Shown here: piece after piece, positions 7,454-15,240 of the stretch
Numbering within the stretch: position 1 is the first letter of the stretch
How the letters are laid out: the number at the start of each line of letters is the position of its first letter
Assembly (NCBI GenBank): GCA_027491935.1
Contig: JAOZGB010000009.1
Location: 1 to 37,785 of the forward strand
From: Thermoproteota archaeon
Lineage (GTDB): Archaea; Korarchaeota; Korarchaeia; Korarchaeales; JAOZGB01
Reading direction: 5' to 3'
Length of the DNA stretch: 37,785 nt
Position numbers and translations under genes: made by a program
Notes under the pieces: model-generated
The model's database searches: none
Seen by the model: the letters and a program-made list of their open reading frames with translations, nothing else
What the model was told of the DNA's origin: nothing

Positions 7454-8776
7454 ATGGAGAACATAGTAATCGTAGGATACGGGACATCAGGTAAAACTGC
7501 TGCTCTATTTGCGGCTAAATCAAAGGGTAAACCCAAGATAACAGTTATCGAAAAAAGAGATAGGATCTTTAATCATCCCTGCAGTCTTCCATATGTACTT
7601 GATGGGTCAGCGTCCACTGAAGTTTTAAAAAAAAGCGACCACATCCCGAGAAAATTTGAACTCGTGAAAGGTGACGCTAGGAAAATAAAGACCTCATCAA
7701 TGGAGGTTGTAGTCAAAACCAAGGAGGGTTATGTGTCGGTAAATTATGATAAACTTATCATCGCTACTGGATCCTTACCTATGATCCCCCCCGTTCCAGG
7801 AGTAGGCCACAAAGGAGTTTTCAAATTTAAAGATGCGAGCGATTTAGAGATGATTCTATCATGGATGAAAAGCTATTCAAGAGTTGCCGTAGTAGGAGCT
7901 TCAGCAACAGGCTTAGAAGTAGCTTTAGCTATGAGGGGAGCTGTCAAGTCTGTTTATCTTATAGAAATGTTCGACATGCCTTTGCATGGTAGGTTAGATA
8001 GGGATATGGCTGAAATACTTGTTGAAAAAATATCCGATAAAGTTCATCTCAAACTTGGGTCTCCGCTTAAACAAATTACAGGTATTGGAGGGAAGGTGTC
8101 AGAGATAACTGTAGGTAGAGAAACTATACCTGTAGATATGGTTATCCTAACCACAGGGGTAAAGCCCAATATATCGTTAGCAGAATCAGCAGGGCTCAGA
8201 ATCGGAGATCTTGGGGGAATAATAGTGGATAGAGAAATGAGAACCAGTAATAAACAAATATATGCCTGTGGGGACTGCGTTGAAACTTTCGATATTGTTT
8301 CCGGAAAGAGAACTCTAAGTATGCTTGCAACTTCGGCGATGAGGCAAGGTATGGTTGCAGGGATAAATGCCGCCGGAGGATCTATTGAATACAGGGGCTC
8401 CGCCTCACCATATGTAATAAAGGCTGGAGAAGTTGAAATCGGCGCAGTTGGGTTGACAGAGGAGAATGCTGTTAAGGCCGGCTTTAAAGTCTTTTCATGT
8501 AAATATACCTGTCGGAGTAAACCATGGTATATGAAAGATTCCGGTAAAATCACATTAAAATTGGTTTTCTCTGCGGACGAAGGTGTAATTCTCGGGGGGC
8601 AAGCCTTAGGACGGGATGTATATCCCCGAATCAGCGTTATCTCTCTGGCTGTAAACCGGAGATTAAAGTTTTCTGATCTAGAAAACCTCGAGATACCATA
8701 CAACCCAGCATTTTCTGACTATCTTGACCCTATAAACGTGGTATCAAACCTCGCCAGATCCAAACTTGCTGGATAG
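7454..8776 (+). CDS. CoA-disulfide reductase / NADH oxidase-type flavoprotein
   Basis: A 440-residue FAD-dependent pyridine nucleotide-disulfide oxidoreductase. An N-terminal FAD-binding GYGTSG (8-13) is followed by a single redox cysteine, Cys43, in HPCSLPYVLDG, the position used by CoA-disulfide reductases and NADH peroxidases/oxidases. Then come an NAD(P)H-binding VVGASATGLEVA and a second FAD motif, IYACGDCVE. The C-terminal dimerisation domain is present and there is no fused rhodanese domain. Likely reactions are reduction of CoA disulfide, polysulfide or oxygen with NAD(P)H; motifs cannot decide between them. Start is ATG 7454, directly downstream of a palindrome and TATA-like element. 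Its 3' end overlaps the convergent 117-aa ORF by about 30 bases. Confidence 0.88.
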   Translation: MENIVIVGYGTSGKTAALFAAKSKGKPKITVIEKRDRIFNHPCSLPYVLDGSASTEVLKKSDHIPRKFELVKGDARKIKTSSMEVVVKTKEGYVSVNYDKLIIATGSLPMIPPVPGVGHKGVFKFKDASDLEMILSWMKSYSRVAVVGASATGLEVALAMRGAVKSVYLIEMFDMPLHGRLDRDMAEILVEKISDKVHLKLGSPLKQITGIGGKVSEITVGRETIPVDMVILTTGVKPNISLAESAGLRIGDLGGIIVDREMRTSNKQIYACGDCVETFDIVSGKRTLSMLATSAMRQGMVAGINAAGGSIEYRGSASPYVIKAGEVEIGAVGLTEENAVKAGFKVFSCKYTCRSKPWYMKDSGKITLKLVFSADEGVILGGQALGRDVYPRISVISLAVNRRLKFSDLENLEIPYNPAFSDYLDPINVVSNLARSKLAG

Positions 8777-9097
8777 TGGCCTAGCTGAAAATAGCTTAGC
8801 CCATCCCCCACTACTGTGGTACGTTGTTATCTCCTTACCCATTATTCTAGCGATCATAACTAACCCCCCAAGAACCCAGTTTCCAGCGTCTCCAACAACA
8901 GTTACAAGATCAGCCTTATCGATGGCTTCAACCGACCTCTTAATATCTGTTCCATCTATTATGACGGGCTCATATCCTAGCTTGCGGAGAATCTCAGTGG
9001 CTTTTTCGATCACGGCTGTTTCCACGATACTTTTATCTACTATTATAGTAGCTCTCTTGCTCAATTTAATCCTCTTATTTAGGCTTGAACTTTCCAC
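8744..9097 (-). CDS. Conserved-looking hypothetical alpha/beta protein, 117 aa
   Basis: I do not recognise this family. The sequence alternates predicted strands and helices (ATIIVDK, EKATEILRKLGYEPVII, ADLVTVVGD, GGLVMIARIMGKEITTYHS), as in a small Rossmann-like or receiver-like domain. The central motif GDAGNWVLGG and the tail SSGGWAKLF are the most distinctive parts. The GTG start at 9097 lies inside the end of the upstream four-Cys small gene. A TTG at 9064 preceded by AAGAGGATT would start just after that gene's stop, near the first strand, and may be the true start. The two small genes would then be a coupled pair. The 3' end overlaps the convergent flavoprotein gene. No function can be assigned. 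Confidence 0.65.
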   Translation of the reverse strand: MESSSLNKRIKLSKRATIIVDKSIVETAVIEKATEILRKLGYEPVIIDGTDIKRSVEAIDKADLVTVVGDAGNWVLGGLVMIARIMGKEITTYHSSGGWAKLFSARPLSSKFGSGEV

Positions 9098-9200
9098 ATG
9101 TATGGTTTGGATTTACTTTCTGCTTTAAAAGCGAGCAGAACAAGCTCCCTCTTTTCTTTTTAACATGAGCACAGTTCTTACATATATTCCCTTCAGCCAA
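9075..9200 (-). CDS. Small four-cysteine (zinc-ribbon-like) protein, 41 aa, not in ORF track
   Basis: The minus strand encodes a 41-residue protein starting at TTG 9200, with GGTGA about eight bases upstream and an in-frame stop before it. The reading is roughly LAEGNICKNCAHVKKKRGS, then LFCSLLKQ, then HTCGKFKPK. The arrangement CxxC-(x11)-C-(x12)-C with a terminal CGKF resembles tiny archaeal zinc-binding proteins. Lysine richness suggests nucleic-acid contact, but this is inference. It precedes the 117-aa hypothetical gene and overlaps its GTG start by 23 bases, so the two are probably co-translated. It was missed by the track because of its length. Function unknown. Confidence 0.6.
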   Translation of the reverse strand: MAEGNICKNCAHVKKKRGSLFCSLLKQKVNPNHTCGKFKPK

Positions 9201-9240
9201 TCCTACTCACCTTCTACTCATCGATTCGGAAAGGTTAAAA

Positions 9241-9260
9241 GGATTTATAGTTATATATAA
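9241..9260. promoter_or_regulatory. TATA-rich divergent promoter region
   Basis: The stretch GGATTTATAGTTATATATAA contains overlapping TATA-like elements between the divergent four-Cys small gene (start 9200, minus) and the DUF1512 gene (start 9282, plus). Distances of about 22-40 bases to either start fit archaeal TATA spacing. Confidence 0.45.
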
Positions 9261-9281
9261 TGCTGCCAGGTGCATCTTCTA

Positions 9282-10406
9282 ATGGTCCAACCTATGCTAG
9301 CCGTACTTCAAGATCAAGGGTCAAACTTGATTCAATGGCTCTTGTTCATTGTAATGCTTTTTCTAATACAAATTTTTGGTATGAAGATTCAAGCATTGAT
9401 GGGTCTCTCTGACATTGCTAGAGCTTTAGACAAGCTCTGGAATTTAAATCAGTCAGCCTCTAAAATGTTTATAGAGGAGGCTTCAAAGTATGGCAAGGGG
9501 AAGGAGGATGTAGATAGGATACTAAGCCGTTATAAAGGATTCGGAATAATAGAACCGGTCTATCTTGACCCCGTCGGCGCTATTAAAAAGCTAGAGCATC
9601 TTCTAAATACGGCTAAGTGGAGGATTGACGAGATTGTGTGGGAAATAGCGCCTAAAGCCCAGAAGCACATACATTCAAATTTGAAAGACATGTTCCTGTC
9701 ATGTTTAACCCTAGATTACATATACAGAATTGTAAGACACTACTTCATAATGGGGAGGAAAACGCAGAATTTCTACTACATATTTCAAGTCCAAATGGTT
9801 CTCCCGGAGATTATGAAAATAGCTAAAGCCTACCATACATCTGTTGACGCATTTAGAAGGGGAACCCCGATTGGGGACGGACTTGGACCATTAGTAGTGG
9901 CGAGGTTCGTAAGTGAATATGATCCTAAGCTTGAAGCCGAGGAGATAGCTGAAAACATATCTCTCTACAGGGTAACCTATGAAGGGAGGAATATCCTTTT
10001 AGTCAAGGCGAAAGGGCCCGGCGGGGAAGTGGGTAAGCCAGGCGATGCCATAAAAAGGCTTATAGAAATGAGAAGCGGCGCCGTCTCCAGAATAATAATG
10101 GTTGATGCAGGCGGAAAACTAGAAGGTGAGCCTACAGCTGAGATAACAGAATATGTAGGAGCAGCTATTGGAGATCCGGGTCCGGAGAAGTATAAGATTG
10201 AGGAAGTTGCGACAAAATATAAGATTCCTGTTGATTCGATAGTGGTTAAAATGGATCCGTTGGACGCTATTGCAATCATGAAGAAGGAAATAAGTTTAGC
10301 CGCCGATTCGGTTGTAGATAGGATAGAACATATTCTGAAGGAGAGGACGCATGAGGGTGACACCATTATCGTAGCCGGTATTGGAAATTCAATTGGGATA
10401 AGGTGA
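9282..10406 (+). CDS. DUF1512-family archaeal membrane-anchored protein
   Basis: A protein of about 374 residues with one N-terminal membrane helix (LIQWLLFIVMLFLIQIFGMK). A long soluble region follows, containing ALDKLWNLN, EPVYLDPVGAIKKLEHLL and a C-terminal alpha/beta part with VAGIGNSIGIR. This matches my recollection of the archaea-specific DUF1512 family, whose function is unknown. The track starts at GTG 9270; ATG 9282 is preferred because AGGTG sits about 8 bases upstream of it. A TATA-like TTATATATAA precedes the gene. The next gene starts seven bases after the stop and is also a membrane protein, so they form a two-gene operon, perhaps one membrane complex. Confidence 0.75.
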   Translation: MVQPMLAVLQDQGSNLIQWLLFIVMLFLIQIFGMKIQALMGLSDIARALDKLWNLNQSASKMFIEEASKYGKGKEDVDRILSRYKGFGIIEPVYLDPVGAIKKLEHLLNTAKWRIDEIVWEIAPKAQKHIHSNLKDMFLSCLTLDYIYRIVRHYFIMGRKTQNFYYIFQVQMVLPEIMKIAKAYHTSVDAFRRGTPIGDGLGPLVVARFVSEYDPKLEAEEIAENISLYRVTYEGRNILLVKAKGPGGEVGKPGDAIKRLIEMRSGAVSRIIMVDAGGKLEGEPTAEITEYVGAAIGDPGPEKYKIEEVATKYKIPVDSIVVKMDPLDAIAIMKKEISLAADSVVDRIEHILKERTHEGDTIIVAGIGNSIGIR

Positions 10407-10412
10407 GCAGCC

Positions 10413-10826
10413 TTGGTGGGTAGCAAGGGGAAGGAAGGTAGAAGCTCCATCATTTTATTTGCTAATATAATCCTCTCACTTGCAGTTATACTTTTCGGTG
10501 TTACAATGATAATCTATGTCTATAGAGAGTACGGCGATGTGTCATCGCAGTCCCCCTATGCGATGTTCATGCTCATGATAGGATTTACACTTATATTCTT
10601 CGCTGGTCAAGCATTGTATAACATGGTAAGATTCGGGCTAGAGGTGGGAATACCACAACTGAGCATAATTACAGTAGTAAAATGTTATTCATGCGGGCTA
10701 ACCTCTGAAAGGAAATTCCAAAATGGAGATTATGTAAACAAAGTTGTGGGAAAATGTGAGAAATGCGCTGGGGTAAAGTACATAAGTAATATTTATGCTG
10801 AGGAGCCTAAAAAGAAGAGATTTTAA
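10413..10826 (+). CDS. Two-TM membrane protein with C-terminal zinc ribbon
   Basis: A 137-residue protein of unknown function. Two membrane helices are visible (about 14-37 and 50-70). A soluble zinc-ribbon-like tail follows, with CYSCG and CEKCAG spaced about 25 residues apart and a basic end (EEPKKKRF). The TTG start is supported by AGGTGA seven bases upstream, which includes the stop of the DUF1512 gene. Tight spacing suggests co-expression with that gene. The tail is probably cytoplasmic by the positive-inside rule. No family name can be given with confidence. Confidence 0.75.
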   Translation: MVGSKGKEGRSSIILFANIILSLAVILFGVTMIIYVYREYGDVSSQSPYAMFMLMIGFTLIFFAGQALYNMVRFGLEVGIPQLSIITVVKCYSCGLTSERKFQNGDYVNKVVGKCEKCAGVKYISNIYAEEPKKKRF

Positions 10827-10828
10827 GT

Positions 10829-11611
10829 CTAGAACGGGTCTATTATAGGCGGGGGATTCCTTTTATGCCTGCTTCGGTGCAGGAGGCTAACAACCCTGTC
10901 TACTTCCCTATTTAACCCTAGGATATTTTTCACATCCTCTGGACTCCTACCCATGTCGTAGAGATAGTAGAGTATTAAATCTAGGGTTTCATAGGGTAAT
11001 CCAAGCTCGCCCTCATCGGTTTGGCCGGGCCAGAGGCCTGCTGAAGGTTTCTTCCGTATTATTCTGGCTGGGATTGAGAGATCCCTTGCAAGCATCCTAA
11101 CCTGTGTCTTGTAGAGTCCCCCGATTGGAAGAATGTCGACTCCGCCGTCCCCATACTTTGTAAAGTAGCCTGTCAATAGTTCAGACTTGTTCCCCGTCCC
11201 GATAACGAACCCGTCCATGTCGTTGGCAACTGAGTATAGCAAAACCATCCGAATCCTAGCCTGCCTATTCCCTACTGAAATCTTACCCCTGACAGGTATA
11301 GTTCTTTGAAACGCTTCCTCAATGAGGGATATATCTGCAATTTTAAATCTCACCCCTACCTTTCTGCAGATGTCCATAGCGTCGTCTATATCCTCTTTCC
11401 TTGTAAATCTAGAAGGCATTATGAGAGCGATAATATTTTCAGGCTCTAGGGCATGGGATGATATGAATAGTGTGACAGCTGAATCTATCCCACCGCTTAT
11501 CCCGATAACCCCCCTTTTAAGACCATGTTTATCGGCGTATTCCCTCAGTCTTTTCACGATTTTATCCATGACATGTGTTACATCTATTTCTAGCACTTCT
11601 GCGGCTTTCAT
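10829..11611 (-). CDS. nadE: NAD+ synthetase (ammonia-dependent)
   Basis: An N-type ATP pyrophosphatase of about 260 residues. The P-loop ISGGIDSAVTLF lies near the N-terminus, and downstream are GTGNKSELLTGYFTKYGD, which binds deamido-NAD, and KKPSAGLWPGQTDEGELG. It catalyses the last step of NAD synthesis, deamido-NAD + NH3 + ATP to NAD. There is no N-terminal nitrilase (glutaminase) domain, so it should use ammonia or an unlinked glutaminase. The track start is GTG 11620, overlapping the preceding TGA; ATG 11611 (MKAAEVLEID) matches the usual archaeal N-terminus better. It is the last gene of the PDO/TrxR operon, which ties NAD supply to pyridine-nucleotide redox enzymes. Confidence 0.93.
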   Translation of the reverse strand: MKAAEVLEIDVTHVMDKIVKRLREYADKHGLKRGVIGISGGIDSAVTLFISSHALEPENIIALIMPSRFTRKEDIDDAMDICRKVGVRFKIADISLIEEAFQRTIPVRGKISVGNRQARIRMVLLYSVANDMDGFVIGTGNKSELLTGYFTKYGDGGVDILPIGGLYKTQVRMLARDLSIPARIIRKKPSAGLWPGQTDEGELGLPYETLDLILYYLYDMGRSPEDVKNILGLNREVDRVVSLLHRSRHKRNPPPIIDPF

Positions 11612-11616
11612 CATTA

Positions 11617-11802
11617 TCACTTTTTAAGAAGCGATACTAGGAGGACTATTAGAAACCCGGCTACAGAATATGCTGGGCTTCCAGTTACAACCCATATGAT
11701 GAACCCGATTATCACAGCGGGCAGCAATAGTAAGAAGACCTTTACTGCAATAACTATCATTACCAATAATAGGAGTACCCCGATTATGAGTGTTATGCTC
11801 AT
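11617..11802 (-). CDS. Small two-helix membrane protein, 61 aa
   Basis: Almost the whole 61-residue chain is hydrophobic. Helix one covers about residues 3-36 (long or kinked, containing LLLLPAVIIGFIIWVV) and helix two about 45-58, with a short TGSPAYS turn between and a KK end. The ATG overlaps the stop of the thioredoxin reductase gene by four bases (ATGA), and its own stop overlaps the GTG candidate of nadE, so the reading frame is well supported by coupling. Function unknown; a membrane anchor or chaperone role is only a guess. Confidence 0.7.
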   Translation of the reverse strand: MSITLIIGVLLLLVMIVIAVKVFLLLLPAVIIGFIIWVVTGSPAYSVAGFLIVLLVSLLKK

Positions 11803-12728
11803 CTACTTACCCCCTTCAACTTTCTCCTAATATACACGGATGCATTTATAGCTGCTACCGCTGCGTCTCCCGCAGCCGTAACAACCTGCAATCCCCTACA
11901 TGTGCAGTCGCCAGCTGCATAGACCCCTTCTACGCTGGTTTTTTGGTCTTTATCAACGATGATGCATCCTCTCGGGTCGGTTCTCACACCGGAGTTCTCC
12001 AGCAGCTTTGCGGTTGGGATCTTCTCGGTAGCTATGAATACAGCACTTACATCTAGTAACTCTTCTCTGCCGCTTACAGATATTTTTAGTCCTGTGACGT
12101 ACTCCTCTCCTAAAATCTCTATCGGCCTAGCCTTCTCAACCAATTCGATTTTCTCAGATATACCTGTTATTCTCTTATTTTCCACGGTTTCTGGTGGAAC
12201 CTGTATCACATATATCTTCCCTACAATTCCAGAGAGCCTTTCAGCTTCTTCTATTAAGGCTTCCCCGGAGCCTATCAGTGCAACCGTCTTACCTGCAAAC
12301 AGGGGGCCATCGCACACTGCACAGTAGCTTACTCCCCTCCCGGTTAGTTTCTGTTCGTTTTTTATTCTAAGGCTCTGTTGCTGTAGGCCGGTGGCTATTA
12401 CTACAGCGTCAGCTGAATATATTTTGTTCTCTCTTGTTGTCAACATTTTCGGGTGGCTAGAAAGTTGTGTGGAGATAACGTCGCTTTTAACGATCTTCGC
12501 ACCCATTTTTAAAGCTTGTTCTCTCATCCTACTAAGCAGTTGCACCCCTGAGATAGGCTCTACGAATCCTGGATAATTATTTATAACCTCTGCCAGGGCA
12601 AGCCTCGGTTTGGAGGTGCCTTCGATTATCAGTGTGTCGATTTTCATGCTGGCAGCATACATGCCGGCTGTGAGACCTGCAGGCCCACCCCCTACCACTA
12701 TGAGCTGGTGCTTTTCAAAACCGAACAT
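11799..12728 (-). CDS. trxB: Thioredoxin reductase (NAD(P)H-dependent, FAD)
   Basis: A 309-residue low-Mr thioredoxin reductase. FAD-binding GGGPAGLTAGMYA lies at about 13-25, the redox disulfide CAVC at 136-139 (SYCAVCDGPLF), NAD(P)H-binding GSGEALIEEAERL next, and C-terminal FAD motif GVYAAGDCTCRGLQVVTAAGDG-like near 275-295. It transfers electrons from NAD(P)H to a dithiol protein. The natural partner is the protein disulfide oxidoreductase encoded six bases upstream, or the thioredoxin at 15.3 kb. The second half of the nucleotide motif (GSGEA rather than GGGDSA) differs from bacterial TrxB, so cofactor preference is uncertain. Start is ATG 12728. Confidence 0.93.
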   Translation of the reverse strand: MFGFEKHQLIVVGGGPAGLTAGMYAASMKIDTLIIEGTSKPRLALAEVINNYPGFVEPISGVQLLSRMREQALKMGAKIVKSDVISTQLSSHPKMLTTRENKIYSADAVVIATGLQQQSLRIKNEQKLTGRGVSYCAVCDGPLFAGKTVALIGSGEALIEEAERLSGIVGKIYVIQVPPETVENKRITGISEKIELVEKARPIEILGEEYVTGLKISVSGREELLDVSAVFIATEKIPTAKLLENSGVRTDPRGCIIVDKDQKTSVEGVYAAGDCTCRGLQVVTAAGDAAVAAINASVYIRRKLKGVSR

Positions 12729-12734
12729 TTAAGA

Positions 12735-13379
12735 TCACTCTATTGCTTCAAGTATTTTCTGTGCGAAGAACATTTCTGGTACTGCGCCTTCAAACATTAC
12801 CTTATCATTTATAACTATTTTGGGGACCGCCATTACCATGTATTTTTGGGATAAATCTGGAAATTCTATAGCTTCTATCATATCCCCTAAAATGTTTCGG
12901 TTTAAAATTGCGAACTTGTGAGCAGTCCTAACAGCTATTGGGCAGTACGGGCATGTTGGGGTGACAAAAACTTGGATATGAACTTTCTTGCCTATGCTTT
13001 TCACTATCTCCTTTACATCCGGCGGTATTTCCGTGTCTCCACGGGAGGCGTCCACGATGGCCTCTACTAGGCTTCCAAGCTCATAGCCGGAAGGTATACC
13101 GAAGAATCTGATTCCATACTCCTCCTTTCCATGGACTACTATGGCTGGGTGTTTATCGATATTAAATCTTTTAGCCGTCTGGGAATCCGTGGTGCATTCG
13201 CATTCTTCGATCTTTATGAGGTGAGAAAACTCAGCTATTATTTTAGCGATCTCTAGGGTTTCATTGCAGTAGAGACAGTGGTTTTTAGTTGTAAACACGT
13301 GGAGTGTTACGGGGTTTACGAGTTTTGAGAACTTATCTTTTATATATCTTCTAACATCGGGGGGTAACTCTACAACCAT
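12735..13379 (-). CDS. Protein disulfide oxidoreductase (PDO, double glutaredoxin-like)
   Basis: A 214-residue protein of two tandem thioredoxin folds. The first has CLYC at 35-38 (NHCLYCNE) and the second CPYC at 143-146 (TPTCPYCPIAV). Each fold ends with a cis-Pro loop (DKHPAIVVH and MAVPKIVIN). This is the archaeal/hyperthermophile PDO that forms, reduces and isomerises intracellular disulfides. PDO/TrxR redox couples are known from Sulfolobus and Pyrococcus, and the adjacent trxB fits that. Presence of PDO suggests a thermophile with disulfide-rich cytosolic proteins. Start is ATG 13379; TTTAAAATA about 35 bases upstream is a TATA candidate, making this the operon head. Confidence 0.93.
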   Translation of the reverse strand: MVVELPPDVRRYIKDKFSKLVNPVTLHVFTTKNHCLYCNETLEIAKIIAEFSHLIKIEECECTTDSQTAKRFNIDKHPAIVVHGKEEYGIRFFGIPSGYELGSLVEAIVDASRGDTEIPPDVKEIVKSIGKKVHIQVFVTPTCPYCPIAVRTAHKFAILNRNILGDMIEAIEFPDLSQKYMVMAVPKIVINDKVMFEGAVPEMFFAQKILEAIE

Positions 13380-13429
13380 AGCATTTTATAATCATCACTT
13401 TACTTTATTTTAAAGCCTGGCGGAAAAAT
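13380..13429. promoter_or_regulatory. Short divergent promoter region, PDO operon / archaemetzincin
   Basis: Fifty bases separate the two start codons. TTTAAAATA (minus strand reading, about 35 bases from the PDO ATG) and ATTTTATAAT (plus strand, about 40 bases from the amzA ATG) are AT-rich TATA candidates. No inverted repeat stands out. Confidence 0.4.
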
Positions 13430-13960
13430 ATGGTGAACGTTCTAAATCTATATATGCTTGGAGGAACCCCCCAAGGTTTCTGTGAATCCGTCAAGAACAT
13501 TATAAACTCGACATTTAAAGGTCTATTGCAAGTTCAGAGTAGGGGAATTGTGGATTTGGAGTATGAAAAAACCTTCAATAAGGGTAGGAGGCAGTATAAT
13601 GCCAGTGAAATAGTTCGTATAGCTTCTCCTTCAGTTTTAAAGCCCGCCTTAATCGTTGCAGACCTGGATCTTTATGTGGAAGACTTGAATTTTGTCTTCG
13701 GTTTGGTGTCAGATATGGTTGGACTTATATCTATAAAGCGGCTTTCCAACTCATTCTATGGTATCCCTGGTAATGGAAACTTACATAGAAGGAGGGTAAA
13801 CGTGGTTGCGCTTCATGAGGTTGGGCATTTACTAGGGCTTGGCCATTGCAGTGACAGAAGTTGCTGTATGAGCTTTCACAATTCTATATGGGAAGTAGAT
13901 AGGTCTAATCCCCGGTTTTGTACTGATTGCTGGGGTAAAATCCTATCTATCTTGAAGTAG
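13430..13960 (+). CDS. amzA: Archaemetzincin (M54 zinc metallopeptidase)
   Basis: A 176-residue protein with the complete archaemetzincin signature. The catalytic zinc motif HEVGHLLGLGHC spans 129-140. It is followed by CCMSF (145-149, including the Met-turn) and the second zinc-site pair FCTDC (Cys164, Cys167), together with Cys140 and Cys145 or Cys146. The family is an M54 protease of unknown physiological substrate, conserved in archaea and vertebrates. Length matches archaeal members. Start is ATG 13430, divergent from the PDO operon. The 3' end overlaps the convergent LOG-like gene by 18 bases. Confidence 0.95.
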   Translation: MVNVLNLYMLGGTPQGFCESVKNIINSTFKGLLQVQSRGIVDLEYEKTFNKGRRQYNASEIVRIASPSVLKPALIVADLDLYVEDLNFVFGLVSDMVGLISIKRLSNSFYGIPGNGNLHRRRVNVVALHEVGHLLGLGHCSDRSCCMSFHNSIWEVDRSNPRFCTDCWGKILSILK

Positions 13961-14434
13961 GTCCTCAACCATTTTAACCGCTTCTTCAGGGTTCTTCGCC
14001 GCGTAGACATACTTTCTCCCAAACTTTCTACCTGCCAGCAGGTCTGCAGCCTCTCCTGTTCCCTTAATGCATATAACCGGTTTTCCGTAGACTAGCGCCA
14101 TTGCAATCTCAGAGAGGGTTCCCTCCCTCCCCCCAACAGCTATAACAGCATCCCCGGAGCATGCATTAATAAAGTTTCTCGCGTATCCTATGCCAGTTGT
14201 TATTTTAACAGTTAGATATGGGTTAGCATCTTCGCCGTTTATTGATGGAAGTATTCCAACAGTTATTCCGCCATTCTCCCATGCCCCCCTGCAGGCTGCC
14301 TCCATTACTCCGTCTCTACCTCCGCAGATGAGTATATGCCCTCTTGATGCTATAATCTTGCCAAGTTCATATGCGGTTTGGTATAGCTGCTCGTCGATCT
14401 TCCCACTGGAACCAACTACGGATATCTGTACCAT
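13943..14434 (-). CDS. LOG/TIGR00725-family nucleotide-binding Rossmann protein
   Basis: A 163-residue single-domain protein. It carries the SLOG/LOG-type phosphoribohydrolase signatures: an N-terminal VVGSSG, GGRDGVMEAACRGAWENGG in the middle, and GGREGTLSEIAMALVYGKP near residue 100-120. The middle and C-terminal motifs correspond to the PGGxGTxxE loop of LOG proteins, with GGREGTLSE retaining the catalytic-type Glu. Members cleave ribose phosphate from nucleotides or bind nucleotides as sensors; this short archaeal subgroup (TIGR00725-like) has no firm function. Its ATG starts directly after the stop of the RNase H gene with no spacer. Confidence 0.8.
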   Translation of the reverse strand: MVQISVVGSSGKIDEQLYQTAYELGKIIASRGHILICGGRDGVMEAACRGAWENGGITVGILPSINGEDANPYLTVKITTGIGYARNFINACSGDAVIAVGGREGTLSEIAMALVYGKPVICIKGTGEAADLLAGRKFGRKYVYAAKNPEEAVKMVEDLLQDR

Positions 14435-15223
14435 CTATGAAGGCTTTAGATACGATATTTTATAAATCATGTTCAACGGTTTAATCCCTACCTTACTTTG
14501 ATTTTCCATAACCCACCTGTCATAGGCTGCTTTAGCAATTATGCTTGCTGCAGCAACAGCAATATCCTTCTCTCCATTCTCTAGCTGGACTATACTTTTT
14601 ATTCCCATGTTTTCCATGGCTTTACGGGTTTTTTCCTCGTCAAACTTGTCAATTAGAACCGTTACATCTGCGCGTTGGATTTTTTCTATTAGACTCTTTA
14701 CAGCTTTAGCATGAAGTTCCGATAGGAGATGGTTCAGATTTTTCCCTTCACTCTTTATTTCATCCATTTTCATGTTAAACTCTTTAGGCTCGACAACTAA
14801 AAGTTCGCATCCAAGAGAGTTTCTCCTTATTTTAGTCTCTAAGGTTTGGATTTGCTTTTTCGATAGCATTTTACTATCCATAACCCCCTCAGCCCATAGT
14901 TCGATGTACTGGTCTGGGGTTAGAGCTACAGCTGAGACTACTAGGGGTCCTAGGGCTTCGCCCTTCCCAGCTTCATCGCATCCTATTCTAACAGACTCAG
15001 GTCTAAAATTCTTCCTGAAAAACTCTATGAATATAGATTTAACATTTTCGCTATAGATTACCTTTCCTGTTTTATATGCTATTACCGCTGTTTTTCCACC
15101 GCTTTTGTATCTAAAAGCTTCGTAAGGCGACTTCACATCCGTCCTTTCCAATCCTGAGGTTTCAAGTACTTCTACGAGCTTCCCTAACACATCTGTGTCG
15201 AAAAGTGTAACGATTTTCATCAT
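14435..15223 (-). CDS. rnhC: RNase HIII-type ribonuclease H (N-terminal TBP-like domain + RNase HII fold)
   Basis: A 262-residue protein. The catalytic part begins near residue 80 with RIGCDEAGKGEALGPLVVSAV, carrying the Asp83-Glu84 pair. DSKMLSKKQ, VLIDKFDEE and a terminal ASIIAKAAYDRW all follow the RNase HII/HIII plan for cleaving RNA in RNA-DNA hybrids. About 75 residues precede this, with a strand-rich pattern (KTAVIAYKTGKVIYS). They fit the TBP-like substrate-binding domain of RNase HIII rather than ordinary archaeal RNase HII, which starts with the catalytic strand. GKG instead of GRG also points to HIII. Start is ATG 15223, about 48 bases from the divergent tRNA gene. The HIII assignment is inference from architecture. 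Confidence 0.82.
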   Translation of the reverse strand: MMKIVTLFDTDVLGKLVEVLETSGLERTDVKSPYEAFRYKSGGKTAVIAYKTGKVIYSENVKSIFIEFFRKNFRPESVRIGCDEAGKGEALGPLVVSAVALTPDQYIELWAEGVMDSKMLSKKQIQTLETKIRRNSLGCELLVVEPKEFNMKMDEIKSEGKNLNHLLSELHAKAVKSLIEKIQRADVTVLIDKFDEEKTRKAMENMGIKSIVQLENGEKDIAVAAASIIAKAAYDRWVMENQSKVGIKPLNMIYKISYLKPS

Positions 15224-15240
15224 TATACATGACTCGGAAG

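Noticed and set aside
7454-8776. Possible fusion of the CoA-disulfide reductase with a rhodanese domain
   Set aside because: The protein ends at 440 residues after the dimerisation domain; no rhodanese sequence follows.
8766-9128. 120-aa plus-strand ORF opposite the 117-aa protein
   Set aside because: It mirrors the minus-strand ORFs; the minus-strand readings have strand/helix alternation and, for the small gene, a cysteine pattern.
9260-9290. ATG 9260 as the start of the DUF1512 gene
   Set aside because: It is out of frame with the protein; GTG 9270 and ATG 9282 are in frame, and ATG 9282 has the better spacing to AGGTG.
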